NCBI GenBank assembly: GCA_965228785.1
Contig: CBDDIF010000001.1
Location: 1,736,001 to 1,800,000 of the forward strand
Source: Hoeflea_A sp965228785
GTDB taxonomy: Bacteria; Pseudomonadota; Alphaproteobacteria; Rhizobiales; Rhizobiaceae
Direction of reading: 5' to 3'
DNA length: 64,000 nt
Shown here: one piece after another, positions 17,329 to 25,403 of the stretch
How the letters are laid out: each line of letters starts with the position of its first letter
Position numbering within the stretch: position 1 is the first letter of the stretch
Translations under genes and position numbers: made by a program
The notes under the pieces: model-generated
What the model saw: the letters and a program-made list of their open reading frames with translations, nothing else
Told to the model about the DNA's origin: nothing
Databases searched by the model: none

Positions 17329-20300
17329 ATGCTGAGCCGGTTTTTCATCGACCGTCCGGTCTTCGCCTCCGTCATCGCCATCGTCATCGTCGTCGCCGGG
17401 TTGATCTCAATCCCGCTGTTGCCGGTTGGAGAGTTCCCACAGGTCGTGCCACCGACCGTCGTGGTCAGCGCCACCTATACCGGCGGCAGCGCCGAGGTGG
17501 TCGAGGAGGCAGTGACTATCCCGCTCGAAGAGCAGATCAATGGTGTTCAGGGCATGGTCTACATGTCGTCGACGAGTTCCAATGACGGCACGTCGAACAT
17601 CACGGTCACCTTCGAGGAGGGCTATAGTCTCGATATTGCGGCGGTGGATACCCAGAACCGGGTGTCGACCGCGATGGCTCAATTGCCGGACGAGGTGGTT
17701 GCCCAGGGCGTGACGGTGACCAAGGAGTCCGTCGATCTGACACTGGGCGTCAACCTGATTTCGCCGGGCGGGCAATTCGATGAATTGTTCATTTCAAACT
17801 ATGCCGACATCCACATCACAGACCGGTTGAAGCGCATTCCGGGCGTGGGAACCGTCATGGTCTGGGGTGAACGGGTCTACGCCATGCGGGTCTGGCTTGA
17901 TCCGGAGAAGCTGGCGAGCCTGGGGCTGACCGCCGCGGATGTTTATGACGCGGTCACCGAGCAGAACCAGCAGGTGGCGGCGGGGGCAATCGGTGCGCCA
18001 CCGACCTCGGAAAACCAGAAATTCCAGCTGACACTGACCGCAAAGGGACGGCTGAAAAGCCAGGAGGAGTTTGAGGACATCGTTCTCGGCGTCGGTCCTG
18101 ACAGCGCCGTTATCCGTCTGAAGGACGTGGCCCGTGTCGAGCTCGGCGCGGAGGATTATACCTTTTCCTCCACGCTCAACAGCGGACCAACCGTGGGCCT
18201 CGGCATCATGCAATTGCCCGGCGCCAACGCGCTGCAATTGTCGGCGGAAGTTCGCGCGACCATGGCCGAGCTTGCGCAGGACTTCCCTGAAGGGCTGGAA
18301 TATACGGTCATCTATGACACCACGGAGTTCGACCGCGAGGCGATCCGTGACGTCCTCTTCACTCTGGGGCAGGCCATCCTGCTGGTTGTTTTCGTGATCG
18401 TTGTTTTCCTGCCCAATCTGCGGGCGGCACTCATTCCGGTGATCACCATTCCCGTCTGTCTGATCGGCACTTTTGCGCTGATGCTGGCGCTGGGCTTTTC
18501 GATCAATCTGCTGACACTGTTCGGACTGGTGCTGGCGGTCGGACTGGTGGTCGATGATGCCATTGTTGTGGTGGAGAATGTCTCCCGGCATATCGAGAAG
18601 GGAGAAACGGACGCGCGCGAGGCGGCGCGCCGCGCCATGGACGAAGTGACCGGCCCGATCGTCGCCACTTCGCTTGTTCTGATGGCGGTGTTCATTCCGG
18701 TTGCTCTCATGCCCGGACTTACCGGCAAGCTCTATCAGCAATTTGCGCTGACCATCGCGTCGGCCGTCGCCATTTCGGCCATCAACGCGCTGACGCTCAG
18801 CCCGGCACTGTGCGGTCTGCTGCTGGGCGGCGCGCGGCCGAAGGCGAAGATCATTCAGCGGTTCGATGCCGGCTTCGCCTGGTTCACCAAGCGCTACGAA
18901 GCCGTTGTCGGGTGGTTTGTTCGCGTCTGGCAGCCGGTGGCGCTTGGCTTCGTTGCGCTGCTTGCCGGCACCGTCACCATGTTCACCGTGGTGCCGACCG
19001 GCTTCATTCCCAACGAGGACCAGGGCTATTTCATCATCAGCCTGGAGACACCGGAGGGAACGGCGCTGGAGCAGACCCAGAAGGTCGTCGATCAGGCCTA
19101 TGAGATCCTGCACGGGATGCCGGGCGTCAAGGGCGTCATCACCTTCACCGGTTTCAATTTCCTGACCAACACGACGGCGCCGAACGTGGGCAACCTGTTT
19201 GCGATTCTGGAGCCGTGGAGCAAGCGTAGCGGAGCAGACGAGGGCGTTGCGGCACTGATCGCCAAGGCACAGGCCCAGTTCAACGAATTGCCGGGCGGGG
19301 TGTTCGCAACCTTCAACCCGCCGCCGATTTTCGGCCTGTCGCCGACCGGCGGATTTCAGTTTGAATTGCAGGACACCACGGGCGGTTCGCTCAAGGATCT
19401 CGAACTGGTGACGCGGGACATGGTTGCGGCTGGAAATGCACGGCCAGAGCTTGCCGGCCTGTTCAGTCCGTTCTCCGCCAGTACGCCGCAACTGCATATT
19501 GATCTCGACCGCACCAAGGCGCTGACCGAAGGGGTGTCGATTGGCGACGTTTTCGATGCACTGCAGACCTTCCTCGGCGGCATTTATGTCAACGACTTCA
19601 ACATCTACGGCCGGGTTTACAAGGTCTATCTTCAGGCCGATGTCGATGCACGCCAGGCCGAGGAGGACATTGGTCGGCTCTATGTGCGCAACGACAGCGG
19701 CGGCATGGTGCCTCTGAGTGCCCTCGTGACAGTGCATCCCGAAATCGGCGCACGTACCATCAACCACTACAATCTCTTCCGGTCGACCAGCATCAATGGA
19801 GCGTCCGGTCAAGGCTACAGCTCCAGCCAGGCGATTACCGCCATGGACAGCCTGTCGAAGCAGGTCCTGCCGCAGGGCTATACCTACGAATGGACCGGCA
19901 ACGCCTACCAGGAGCTCAAGGCCGGCAATGTTGCGCCGATCCTGTTTGCGCTCGCGGTGATCTTCGCCTTCCTCTTTCTTGCGGCCCAGTATGAAAGCTT
20001 TGTCATGCCACTGATGGTGCTGCTGGCCGTGCCGCTTGCCATTTTCGGAGCCCTGTCGGCGCAATGGCTGCGTGGCTACGACAACAACATCTACTGCCAG
20101 ATCGGCCTGGTGATGCTGATCGGCCTGGCCAGCAAGGGGGCCATACTGGTCGTCGAGTTCGCCCGGCGGCGCAGGGAAGAGGGCCTCTCGATCGAAGAAT
20201 CGGCGATGGAGGCGGCGCGCATCCGGCTTCGGCCGGTTCTGATGACCGCTTTCGCCTTCATCCTGGGTGTCGTGCCGCTGGTGATTGCCACGGGCGCCGG

Positions 20301-20442
20301 ATCGGCCGCACGCCGATCGCTCGGCACTGCGGTCTTCGGCGGCATGATCGTGGCAACGGTGCTCAGCCTGGTGTTGGTGCCTGTGCTCTACGTGCTGCTT
20401 CAACGGATGCGCGAGTGGGCGATCGGAAAGCCGGCGGCTTGA
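17329..20442 (+). CDS. RND multidrug efflux pump (MexB/AcrB-like, HAE1 family)
   Basis: The 1037-residue inner-membrane proton antiporter has 12 expected membrane helices and two large periplasmic loops. The proton-relay pair is visible in GLVVDDAIVVVEN (helix 4), and the relay Lys in GLASKGAILVVEF (helix 10), where the usual neighbouring Asn is Gly. The N-terminus MLSRFFIDRPVFASV is typical. The ATG follows the adaptor stop directly (TGA-ATG). Substrates are probably amphiphilic toxins or drugs, but cannot be read from sequence. Confidence 0.93.
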   Translation: MLSRFFIDRPVFASVIAIVIVVAGLISIPLLPVGEFPQVVPPTVVVSATYTGGSAEVVEEAVTIPLEEQINGVQGMVYMSSTSSNDGTSNITVTFEEGYSLDIAAVDTQNRVSTAMAQLPDEVVAQGVTVTKESVDLTLGVNLISPGGQFDELFISNYADIHITDRLKRIPGVGTVMVWGERVYAMRVWLDPEKLASLGLTAADVYDAVTEQNQQVAAGAIGAPPTSENQKFQLTLTAKGRLKSQEEFEDIVLGVGPDSAVIRLKDVARVELGAEDYTFSSTLNSGPTVGLGIMQLPGANALQLSAEVRATMAELAQDFPEGLEYTVIYDTTEFDREAIRDVLFTLGQAILLVVFVIVVFLPNLRAALIPVITIPVCLIGTFALMLALGFSINLLTLFGLVLAVGLVVDDAIVVVENVSRHIEKGETDAREAARRAMDEVTGPIVATSLVLMAVFIPVALMPGLTGKLYQQFALTIASAVAISAINALTLSPALCGLLLGGARPKAKIIQRFDAGFAWFTKRYEAVVGWFVRVWQPVALGFVALLAGTVTMFTVVPTGFIPNEDQGYFIISLETPEGTALEQTQKVVDQAYEILHGMPGVKGVITFTGFNFLTNTTAPNVGNLFAILEPWSKRSGADEGVAALIAKAQAQFNELPGGVFATFNPPPIFGLSPTGGFQFELQDTTGGSLKDLELVTRDMVAAGNARPELAGLFSPFSASTPQLHIDLDRTKALTEGVSIGDVFDALQTFLGGIYVNDFNIYGRVYKVYLQADVDARQAEEDIGRLYVRNDSGGMVPLSALVTVHPEIGARTINHYNLFRSTSINGASGQGYSSSQAITAMDSLSKQVLPQGYTYEWTGNAYQELKAGNVAPILFALAVIFAFLFLAAQYESFVMPLMVLLAVPLAIFGALSAQWLRGYDNNIYCQIGLVMLIGLASKGAILVVEFARRRREEGLSIEESAMEAARIRLRPVLMTAFAFILGVVPLVIATGAGSAARRSLGTAVFGGMIVATVLSLVLVPVLYVLLQRMREWAIGKPAA

Positions 20443-20509
20443 CGTTTCGGCCGCGGGGGCTGTGCTCATCGCGACCTTTTTGCAATTGATGATATCGATT
20501 GTTTTTCAA

Positions 20510-21010
20510 CTATCGTTCTGATTTGTTCATCGATGCCGGATGATAGCCGGGCCCGATGACCAGAGGTTCATCGGGCACGATGTCGTCGCTGATGTTGGAA
20601 CTGATGGAAAAGTCGTGACGCCAGAACGGCTCCTGAGTTCCCGTCTTGAGCAATTGCAGTGACACCTGGTAGGGCACATTCGCCTGAACGCCGCGCATCG
20701 AGGGACTGCGCACGGAAATGCTGCGGTCGGGCAATCCGATTTGTCGGGTGACGACAAAGGGTGTGTCGCTTGCAGGATTTTCGAAGCTGACGACGAGCGT
20801 GCTGCCGACCGGAATCGGTTTCTCCGGGATCGCGGAAAAGCCCATATAGATGTCCGAGACCCGGTAGTTGAATATGAAACTGCCGCCAACGACTTTCAGG
20901 TAAGGCTTTTCCGCCGGATCTTCACGGATGAGAAAATAAAAAGCGAGCAGGACAAGGCAAACTGCGGCAGTCCAGATCGCCAGTCGCTCCAGCTTTATCT
21001 CACCATGCAT
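20510..21010 (-). CDS. Membrane-anchored protein of unknown function
   Basis: This is a 166-residue protein with a single N-terminal membrane helix (LAIWTAAVCLVLLAFYFLI, residues about 10-28) and a periplasmic beta-rich domain (FNYRVSDIYMGFSAIPEKP, VGSTLVVSFENPASD). I do not recognise a named family. The domain looks like a small beta-sandwich. It stands alone between the efflux pump and a methyltransferase. Codon usage is like that of its neighbours. Confidence 0.65.
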   Translation of the reverse strand: MHGEIKLERLAIWTAAVCLVLLAFYFLIREDPAEKPYLKVVGGSFIFNYRVSDIYMGFSAIPEKPIPVGSTLVVSFENPASDTPFVVTRQIGLPDRSISVRSPSMRGVQANVPYQVSLQLLKTGTQEPFWRHDFSISSNISDDIVPDEPLVIGPGYHPASMNKSER

Positions 21011-21342
21011 TCATCCGACTCCAGGAGGAACCATGATAGGTCCAGAGCCTGTCAGGACCAAATGGAACCATCCGGCCCGGACACAGTTGTGGGTGGTCCT
21101 TGCGGTTGACTGCAGACAATGACTGTTTCCATGCGATGCCTGAGAGATATGTTCGGCATTGCTCTCCAATCGCTTGTTTTTGCTGTGTTTGCACCAGAGG
21201 GTTCAGAGCCTTTTGCCATTCGACATCTATCGGCTTCGGCCAAGACCACTTGCCCGCATGTGTTGAGTCGGCTATCAGCCTTTCGCGCTGACCAAACAGA
21301 AATTCACCCAATAGCCGACTGCCCCAAAACAGGAGCCCCGTC
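21011..21342. other. 332-bp gap with one possible 29-residue ORF
   Basis: No clear gene. ATG 21033-stop 21122 (+) is preceded by AGGAGG at 21023-21028 (4-nt spacing) and would encode a 29-residue peptide beginning MIGPEPVRTKW, too short to judge. An open frame on the minus strand across 21000-21344 lacks any protein-like character. Confidence 0.3.
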
Positions 21343-22131
21343 ATGGATTCACATGAGGTTGCCGCCCATTGGGAGAAGAACGCCGAGGTCTGGACCAGGA
21401 CATCAAGGGCCGGCCACGACGTTTACCGTGATCTGTTGAACACACCGGCCTTCCTGGCAATGCTGCCGCCCGTTGCGGGACTCACCGGTCTCGATGTCGG
21501 CTGCGGCGAAGGATCGAACACACGCAAGCTTGCCGAACGCGGTGCGCGCATGACCGGCATCGATATTGCTCCGACATTCGTGCGGCACGCGCGTGAGGCC
21601 GAGAGGGAGGACCCTCGCGGCATCGACTATCAGGAGGCCGATGCGTTGGCGCTTCCCTTCGCGGACGCCCGGTTCGATTTTGCGACCGCCTTCATGTCGC
21701 TGATGGATATGCCGGATCAGCAAAGGGCCCTGTCCGAAATCCATCGGGTGCTGCGGCCTGATGGATTTCTGCAATTCTCCATACTGCATCCATGTTTCGT
21801 TCCACCCACTCGACGCAATGTGCGCGACGAAGACGGTGCCGTGCGTGCCGTCGAGGTGGCCGACTATTTCGAGGAAATGGACGGCCGGGTCGAAACCTGG
21901 ATTTTTTCGGACATCCCGAAAGAGGAACGGGAGAGGCTTGAGCCCTTCCACGTACCACGTTTCCATCGGACACTCAGCAGCTGGGTTGCGATGCTTGGCA
22001 GCGCCGGTTTCGTCATCCGGCAGTTGGCTGAACCGCGTGCCTCGGAAGAGGTTGCGCTAGCAAACTCCATGGTCGCCGACACCCGGGTGGTACCGATTTT
22101 TCTTCAAGTGCTGGCCGGCAAATCGACCTGA
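21343..22131 (+). CDS. SAM-dependent methyltransferase (Methyltransf_11 type)
   Basis: The 262-residue class I methyltransferase shows motif I GLDVGCGEGSNTRKLAERG (about residues 47-65), the acidic MTGIDIAP strand, and motif post-II ALALPFADARFDFATAFMSLMD. It resembles small-molecule methyltransferases of the UbiE/type-11 group. The ATG lies after GGAGCCCCGTC. It has no operon partners: the next gene is convergent. The methyl acceptor is unknown. Confidence 0.82.
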   Translation: MDSHEVAAHWEKNAEVWTRTSRAGHDVYRDLLNTPAFLAMLPPVAGLTGLDVGCGEGSNTRKLAERGARMTGIDIAPTFVRHAREAEREDPRGIDYQEADALALPFADARFDFATAFMSLMDMPDQQRALSEIHRVLRPDGFLQFSILHPCFVPPTRRNVRDEDGAVRAVEVADYFEEMDGRVETWIFSDIPKEERERLEPFHVPRFHRTLSSWVAMLGSAGFVIRQLAEPRASEEVALANSMVADTRVVPIFLQVLAGKST

Positions 22132-22153
22132 TCGTGACCAAAGCCAGGACCGG

Positions 22154-22522
22154 TTAATCCGCATCCGGATCGTCCAGCCGGGTCAGTACACACGCGGTGC
22201 TCAAATGGATATTTGTTGTTTCCAGACGGTCCGGGCCAAGGCTGTGATATTTGTGCGGAACCTGCGCCGGACCCATCAGGATATCGCCCGCCCGGGCTTC
22301 GACTTCCTGGTCGCCGATGGTGAAGAGCGCCCGGCCTTTGCGGATGATGAAGATCTCATCGTAGTCATGAACATGCAAAGTCGGCCCGACGCCGACCCCG
22401 TCCTGGACATCAAACAGGATCGTCAGATTGGTTCCAAGCTTTTCGCTTTCGAGCTTGCCGTGCCAGACGCCCGGTTCAGCCGCCCAGTCGGCCCAATGCA
22501 GCGCAACCGGATCTTTTGCCAT
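22154..22522 (-). CDS. Cupin-domain protein
   Basis: This 122-residue single-domain cupin has metal-binding motif 1 HVHDYDEIFIIRKGRALFTIG (about residues 49-69) and motif 2 ending PAQVPHKYHSLGP. The start is ATG 22522 (MAKDPVALHW); the longer frame extends toward the island end and has no family-like residues. It is the last ordinary chromosomal gene to the left of the recombinase island, whose end module lies 43 bp upstream of its start. Confidence 0.8.
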   Translation of the reverse strand: MAKDPVALHWADWAAEPGVWHGKLESEKLGTNLTILFDVQDGVGVGPTLHVHDYDEIFIIRKGRALFTIGDQEVEARAGDILMGPAQVPHKYHSLGPDRLETTNIHLSTACVLTRLDDPDAD

Positions 22523-22564
22523 AGTCGTGCCCTCGGTTGGTCTTGAAGGATAAATGCTCTCCAG

Positions 22565-22581
22565 CGCCCCTTCTATTTGCT
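22565..22581 (-). repeat. Type-2 module, left island end
   Basis: The minus strand reads AGCAAATAGAAGGGGCG. It holds the stop codon of the last left-array gene (Ser-Lys-TAG). It is the same module as those punctuating the right-hand array, but inverted. Confidence 0.8.
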
Positions 22582-22890
22582 CTTCGGTCGATCGACCAAG
22601 TCCGGTTGACCCCATCTCAAATTCGCGTAAATCTCAGCGGCACGCGATTTGGCCGCCTCTACGCTTTCATGCCCCGGAGACTCAGAACTCAGTCGATTGG
22701 CGTCAGTTGGGTCGAAGAACTTTAGACAGAAAAATTCGCCCCGCTGATCTTCGCGGACCTCCTCGGGGTCAAAGGGATCGCCAGTGCCAAAATGCACGTT
22801 GCGTCGCACAAGGTGAACGACGCACTCAGTCGTGTCGCCATACAGCCATCTGCCGATATCAACTAGTTCCTCGGTGAGGGCATCGGTCAT
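22573..22890 (-). CDS. Cassette gene, unknown function (105 aa)
   Basis: This is the last gene of the left array. The 105-residue soluble protein, MTDALTEELVDIGRWLYGD at its start, has a conserved-looking centre (VHLVRRNVHFGTGDPFDPEE) and ends RPKSK with its stop inside the terminal type-2 module. I recognise no family. The ATG is 22 nt from the AGGAG of the module at 22908-22923, farther than in other cassettes; GGGCTGATCAGT precedes it. Compact, acidic, no signal peptide: the size and style resemble immunity proteins, but this is only an impression. Confidence 0.65.
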   Translation of the reverse strand: MTDALTEELVDIGRWLYGDTTECVVHLVRRNVHFGTGDPFDPEEVREDQRGEFFCLKFFDPTDANRLSSESPGHESVEAAKSRAAEIYANLRWGQPDLVDRPKSK

Positions 22891-22907
22891 ACTGATCAGC
22901 CCTGTCC

Positions 22908-22923
22908 GCTCCTACTGTTTGCT
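22908..22923 (-). repeat. Type-1 junction module, copy 1
   Basis: The minus strand reads AGCAAACAGTAGGAGC. It lies 54 bp after the stop of the secreted-protein gene and upstream of the 105-residue gene. Confidence 0.85.
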
Positions 22924-22977
22924 TTTGGATTTCTGTGGCTCGCTCTCAACGTCGGCGCAGTGATGTACTCGACCGCC

Positions 22978-23313
22978 CTACTCAGAATACTCAACAACCC
23001 ATCTGAGAGACAGGTGCGTCGGCTTGGGTTTGATGCTTTGCACGATAGCCTTGAAGGAATATAGCGAGATCCGCGTTTTGATGACGCCCAGGAACTTGCG
23101 ATCGGGCTTTTCCCCTTCAAAGAGCATCAGGGCAACCCTTGCGTTTTCGCAAGTTGTCACGCCCTCGATGACCAGGCTTTCCATCACATCGTGGTAGTAT
23201 GATCGCCAGTGCTCGACTTTGCACGGGGTATCTTCGGCGGCTTTTGCGATTTGGGGCTCGGCAACAATAGCACCAAAAATTAGGCCTACCAAAAGTTGCA
23301 AAAAAGAGCGCAT
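22978..23313 (-). CDS. Cassette gene: small secreted protein (111 aa)
   Basis: The N-terminus RSFLQLLVGLIFGAIVAEPQIAKA-AED looks like a Sec signal peptide cleaved near residue 26, leaving an exported domain of about 85 residues with two Cys (TPCKVEHW, TTCENARVAL), possibly one disulfide. I recognise no family. AGGAGCC 8 nt before the ATG overlaps the upstream gene's TGA (TGAGGAGCC), the same stop-plus-ribosome-site economy as in the repeated module but with a different stop. Periplasmic small proteins with one disulfide are common among immunity proteins; this is inference. Confidence 0.65.
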   Translation of the reverse strand: MRSFLQLLVGLIFGAIVAEPQIAKAAEDTPCKVEHWRSYYHDVMESLVIEGVTTCENARVALMLFEGEKPDRKFLGVIKTRISLYSFKAIVQSIKPKPTHLSLRWVVEYSE

Positions 23314-23326
23314 TTTGAAAGGCTCC

Positions 23327-23521
23327 TCAACGAGATTCTTCGGGCGGTTCGCTATCGGTGGAAATCTCGTCTACAGTCGCTTCGCGGATGTCTTTCGGAT
23401 CAGCGTTCTTAAATCCAAGTCTGAAAAGCTGTCTGAACCGAGGGTCGGTTGCAAAGTCCAAATTACGCTGGGCATAAGCACTCAGCAGCTTTGACGCTAC
23501 GGAACGAATGGGATTGACCAT
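23327..23521 (-). CDS. Cassette gene, unknown function (64 aa)
   Basis: The 64-residue protein has a basic N-terminal half (NPIRSVASKLLSAYAQRNLDFATD) and an acidic tail (EISTDSEPPEESR). No family is recognised. It is preceded by TTAGGAGCCAGAGCG, a degenerate half of the junction module (23528-23540), and followed within 13 bp by the secreted-protein gene, so the two probably form one two-gene unit. Confidence 0.5.
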   Translation of the reverse strand: MVNPIRSVASKLLSAYAQRNLDFATDPRFRQLFRLGFKNADPKDIREATVDEISTDSEPPEESR

Positions 23522-23527
23522 CGCTCT

Positions 23528-23640
23528 GGCTCCTAATCACATTGCGGCACAAGTCCACATAAGAGCCCCCAGCGTCGTCAGGCTACAATCCTGCTGGAGC
23601 TTGAGTCAATTCATCGGTTGACTGGCTCCTACTGTTTAGG
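23528..23640 (-). other. Gene-less unit between two modules (decayed cassette?)
   Basis: Between module copy 2 (23625-23640) and the half-module GTGATTAGGAGCC (23540-23528) there are about 85 bp with only 2-8-codon reading frames. The half-module keeps TAGGAGCC but has lost the AAACAG part. It looks like the stump of a deleted cassette. Confidence 0.45.
23625..23640 (-). repeat. Type-1 junction module, copy 2
   Basis: The minus strand reads CCTAAACAGTAGGAGC. The usual GC before AAACAG is CT, which creates a TAA that stops the 67-residue gene three codons before the usual TAG. Confidence 0.85.
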
Positions 23641-23839
23641 GCTCGAATTTACCCGCTTCGATAATGTCGAGCAGTTCGTCGATGCAGTCGTCTGCTGTAT
23701 CGCACTCGAACCATTTTCCTTGTCGACCATAGAGCGCAAAGCGCTTGCCTTCGGGACGTATCGACAGACCATAATCATTGTCGTCTGGACGGACCTCGAT
23801 CGTCCCGTCTGGACGGCCATTCGTGACAATTTTAGCCAT
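23636..23839 (-). CDS. Cassette gene, unknown function (67 aa)
   Basis: The small acidic protein begins MAKIVTNGRPDGTIEVRPDD, with alternating short strands and a C-terminal helix (DDCIDELLDIIEAG). ATG 23839 is 8 nt from the AGGAGG of module copy 3. Another frame through the same stretch also ends in this module (SPKQ-TAG), but its sequence is low-complexity and basic, so the 67-residue frame is preferred. No family recognised. Confidence 0.6.
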   Translation of the reverse strand: MAKIVTNGRPDGTIEVRPDDNDYGLSIRPEGKRFALYGRQGKWFECDTADDCIDELLDIIEAGKFEP

Positions 23840-23845
23840 AAGGTT

Positions 23846-23861
23846 CCTCCTACTGTTTGCT
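23846..23861 (-). repeat. Type-1 junction module, copy 3
   Basis: The minus strand reads AGCAAACAGTAGGAGG, 33 bp after the stop of the 119-residue gene. It supplies the ribosome site of the 67-residue gene. Confidence 0.85.
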
Positions 23862-23894
23862 GTCGGGTTTTCCACCAGGTGATTTCGTCCGGGT

Positions 23895-24254
23895 CTATGA
23901 GCGGCATCGATCATCGCCGGACGCGTGGTGACCTGCATCGACGGCTTCTTCCAAAAAGTCGCTCAAAATTTGCAGGAGATTTCGAACGTTTTCTCTCCCA
24001 CAATGGCCAGAACACATTGGCAGTTTCTCGATAAGGCCGGGCCAGGCAATCGCCCCGAAACTTCGTTCAAAATGTTTCTTAACCAACCAACTCTGGATTT
24101 CTTCATCATGCTTCGAGTCGTCAAACGAGAAGGCGCAGATCGAACCTGAGATGAAACCGAGCGCGTACACAAAATCTTCTTCGGAAAAATACATACCTGG
24201 GCGCTTGATTATGCGCTTCAGATACTCCGTCTCCCTCGGCGAGAAGTTGGTCAT
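23895..24254 (-). CDS. Cassette gene, unknown, immunity-like (119 aa)
   Basis: The 119-residue soluble protein starts MTNFSPRETEYLKRIIKRPGMYF. The pattern of an early basic helix followed by RPGMY and an aromatic-rich FVYALGFISG helix occurs in several small proteins associated with polymorphic toxins, but I cannot assign a family. ATG is 12 nt after the AGGAG of module copy 4. The gene stops (TAG) 33 bp before module copy 3. The same frame then runs open to the module's own stop, which I treat as chance. Confidence 0.6.
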   Translation of the reverse strand: MTNFSPRETEYLKRIIKRPGMYFSEEDFVYALGFISGSICAFSFDDSKHDEEIQSWLVKKHFERSFGAIAWPGLIEKLPMCSGHCGRENVRNLLQILSDFLEEAVDAGHHASGDDRCRS

Positions 24255-24264
24255 CTGGCCTCCG

Positions 24265-24280
24265 GCTCCTACTGTTTGCG
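24265..24280 (-). repeat. Type-1 junction module, copy 4
   Basis: The minus strand reads CGCAAACAGTAGGAGC. It codes Arg-Lys-Gln-stop for the upstream gene and provides AGGAG for the next. Confidence 0.88.
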
Positions 24281-24571
24281 GGTTGAATTTTCCTCGGCCA
24301 TGGCCTGCCGAATTTCCTCTAAGAAACCGCTTATGTCGGACACCCCGAAAGCCGCGCCGGATTGCAACCAGAACTTTCTCTTTTCGCCGCGATGCATATC
24401 GCTGTTACAAACCCGGGAAATGACATCGAACAATTCAGCCTGATCACGTTGATCAAACTCCCGGTACACTTGCATTATGCCAGACAGGAAGTCGGGATGA
24501 TGCCCTAGGAAGTCCTGGTGTATTTGATCACCGAATTTGGTCCAAATCTCAGGGATCTTTCTCTGAGGCAA
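24269..24571 (-). CDS. Cassette gene, unknown function (100 aa)
   Basis: The 100-residue helical soluble protein begins MPQRKIPEIWTKFGDQIHQ. Its last codons (RKQ-TAG) lie in module copy 4. The start is TTG 24571, 8 nt after the AGGAG of module copy 5; no ATG fits. Trp and aromatic-rich helices (GEKRKFWLQSGAAFGVSD) give it an immunity-protein look, without a family match that I can name. Confidence 0.6.
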   Translation of the reverse strand: MPQRKIPEIWTKFGDQIHQDFLGHHPDFLSGIMQVYREFDQRDQAELFDVISRVCNSDMHRGEKRKFWLQSGAAFGVSDISGFLEEIRQAMAEENSTRKQ

Positions 24572-24578
24572 GGTGCGG

Positions 24579-24594
24579 GCTCCTACTGTTTGCT
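24579..24594 (-). repeat. Type-1 junction module, copy 5
   Basis: The minus strand reads AGCAAACAGTAGGAGC, 54 bp after the 156-residue gene. Confidence 0.85.
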
Positions 24595-24648
24595 TCTAGT
24601 TTCTCATCAACGAAGCGAGACGTCGCATGTTTCGCGTGTCAGGACAGT

Positions 24649-25119
24649 TTACGACAATCTTTGAGCGAACACCGTCAGCACGAACTTGTCTTCATCGATT
24701 TCATCAGGGATATCATTGGCTTGAACGCTGTCCACTCCATCGGGAAGACATATGCCCTCCAGTGCGTCAGAATTCAGAAACGCTAAAGACACCGGAGTAG
24801 GTGATTCAACTATTTCAAGCTGGCATCCGAAAGGCAGTTCTTCAGCACTCGTTGCAGGAGCAGCTGAAACGCATAATTGCCCGGCCTGTGCATCAAACCA
24901 AGCGTAAAACCACATTGGAGTGGAAGAACCTGCCAGCTTCAAGTTGTAAATACGGCGCAAAGCAAACAAAAATTCGTCGATGTCGGCCGGATCCATTTTG
25001 CTCGCTTCACGCGTTGAGGTCGTGAATTGGATCAGGTTGCCGAGCGCAGCCCCATCCTCAGCGCTTACAGGATGCATGTTCACAACTTCCTTGAGTAACG
25101 GCTCTAAGGATGAGTGCAA
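24649..25119 (-). CDS. Cassette gene, unknown function (156 aa)
   Basis: The 156-residue acidic protein begins MHSSLEPLLKEVVNMHP, with a WFYAWFDAQAGQLCVSAAP strand pair in the middle and a C-terminal strand DEDKFVLTVFAQRLS. The start is TTG 25119, 6 nt after AGGAGG of module copy 6. No family recognised. Three stop codons follow in frame before the next module, so it does not use the module's stop. Confidence 0.6.
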   Translation of the reverse strand: MHSSLEPLLKEVVNMHPVSAEDGAALGNLIQFTTSTREASKMDPADIDEFLFALRRIYNLKLAGSSTPMWFYAWFDAQAGQLCVSAAPATSAEELPFGCQLEIVESPTPVSLAFLNSDALEGICLPDGVDSVQANDIPDEIDEDKFVLTVFAQRLS

Positions 25120-25125
25120 CTTGTT

Positions 25126-25141
25126 CCTCCTACTGTTTGCG
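25126..25141 (-). repeat. Type-1 junction module, copy 6
   Basis: The minus strand reads CGCAAACAGTAGGAGG, coding Arg-Lys-Gln-stop of the 57-residue gene. Upstream AAACAGGAA forms a partial second copy. Confidence 0.88.
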
Positions 25142-25303
25142 TTCCTGTTTTTCGACGGCAGCGGCCGCCTTACGCAGGCACTCGGCTAATCCATCCTCTC
25201 GGATGTGATCGAATTCCGTGATGTGCCTTTCGTTGATCCGGACAACATAATGCTGGTTTCCGGTCATCGGGCCTGTCGAGACGTTTTGGATGATCACGGC
25301 CAT
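25130..25303 (-). CDS. Cassette gene, unknown function (57 aa)
   Basis: The 57-residue protein begins MAVIIQNVSTGPMTGNQHYVV and ends in a helix DGLAECLRKAAAAVEKQERKQ, the last codons lying inside module copy 6. ATG 25303 is 7 nt after AGGAG of module copy 7; the longer frame upstream reads through that module and is rejected. Two or three strands plus one helix; no family recognised. Confidence 0.6.
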   Translation of the reverse strand: MAVIIQNVSTGPMTGNQHYVVRINERHITEFDHIREDGLAECLRKAAAAVEKQERKQ

Positions 25304-25309
25304 GCCGGC

Positions 25310-25325
25310 GCTCCTACTGTTTGCG
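25310..25325 (-). repeat. Type-1 junction module, copy 7
   Basis: The minus strand reads CGCAAACAGTAGGAGC, preceded by GACAAACAGAGGAA, a partial tandem copy like the one in copy 6. It lies about 80 bp after the 152-residue gene. Confidence 0.88.
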
Positions 25326-25403
25326 TTCCTCTGTTTGTCGACCGCGGGGCAGCCGCAGTGCAAAAAACTTTCGATTGCTTCATCCTCCGGGGATAAAAAT
25401 GTA

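Noticed and set aside
20442..20509. Terminator after the RND pump gene
   Set aside because: No clear stem before the CTTTTTG stretch.
22912..23897. Amber readthrough from gene stops into the in-frame ...SKQ tails at copies 1 and 3
   Set aside because: The corresponding tail at copy 5 has TAA and two TGA codons in frame, so the shared frame is likely chance.
23629..23907. 92-residue frame ending SPKQ in module copy 2
   Set aside because: It overlaps the better 67-residue frame, which has a proper start and a well-spaced ribosome site; its composition is not protein-like.
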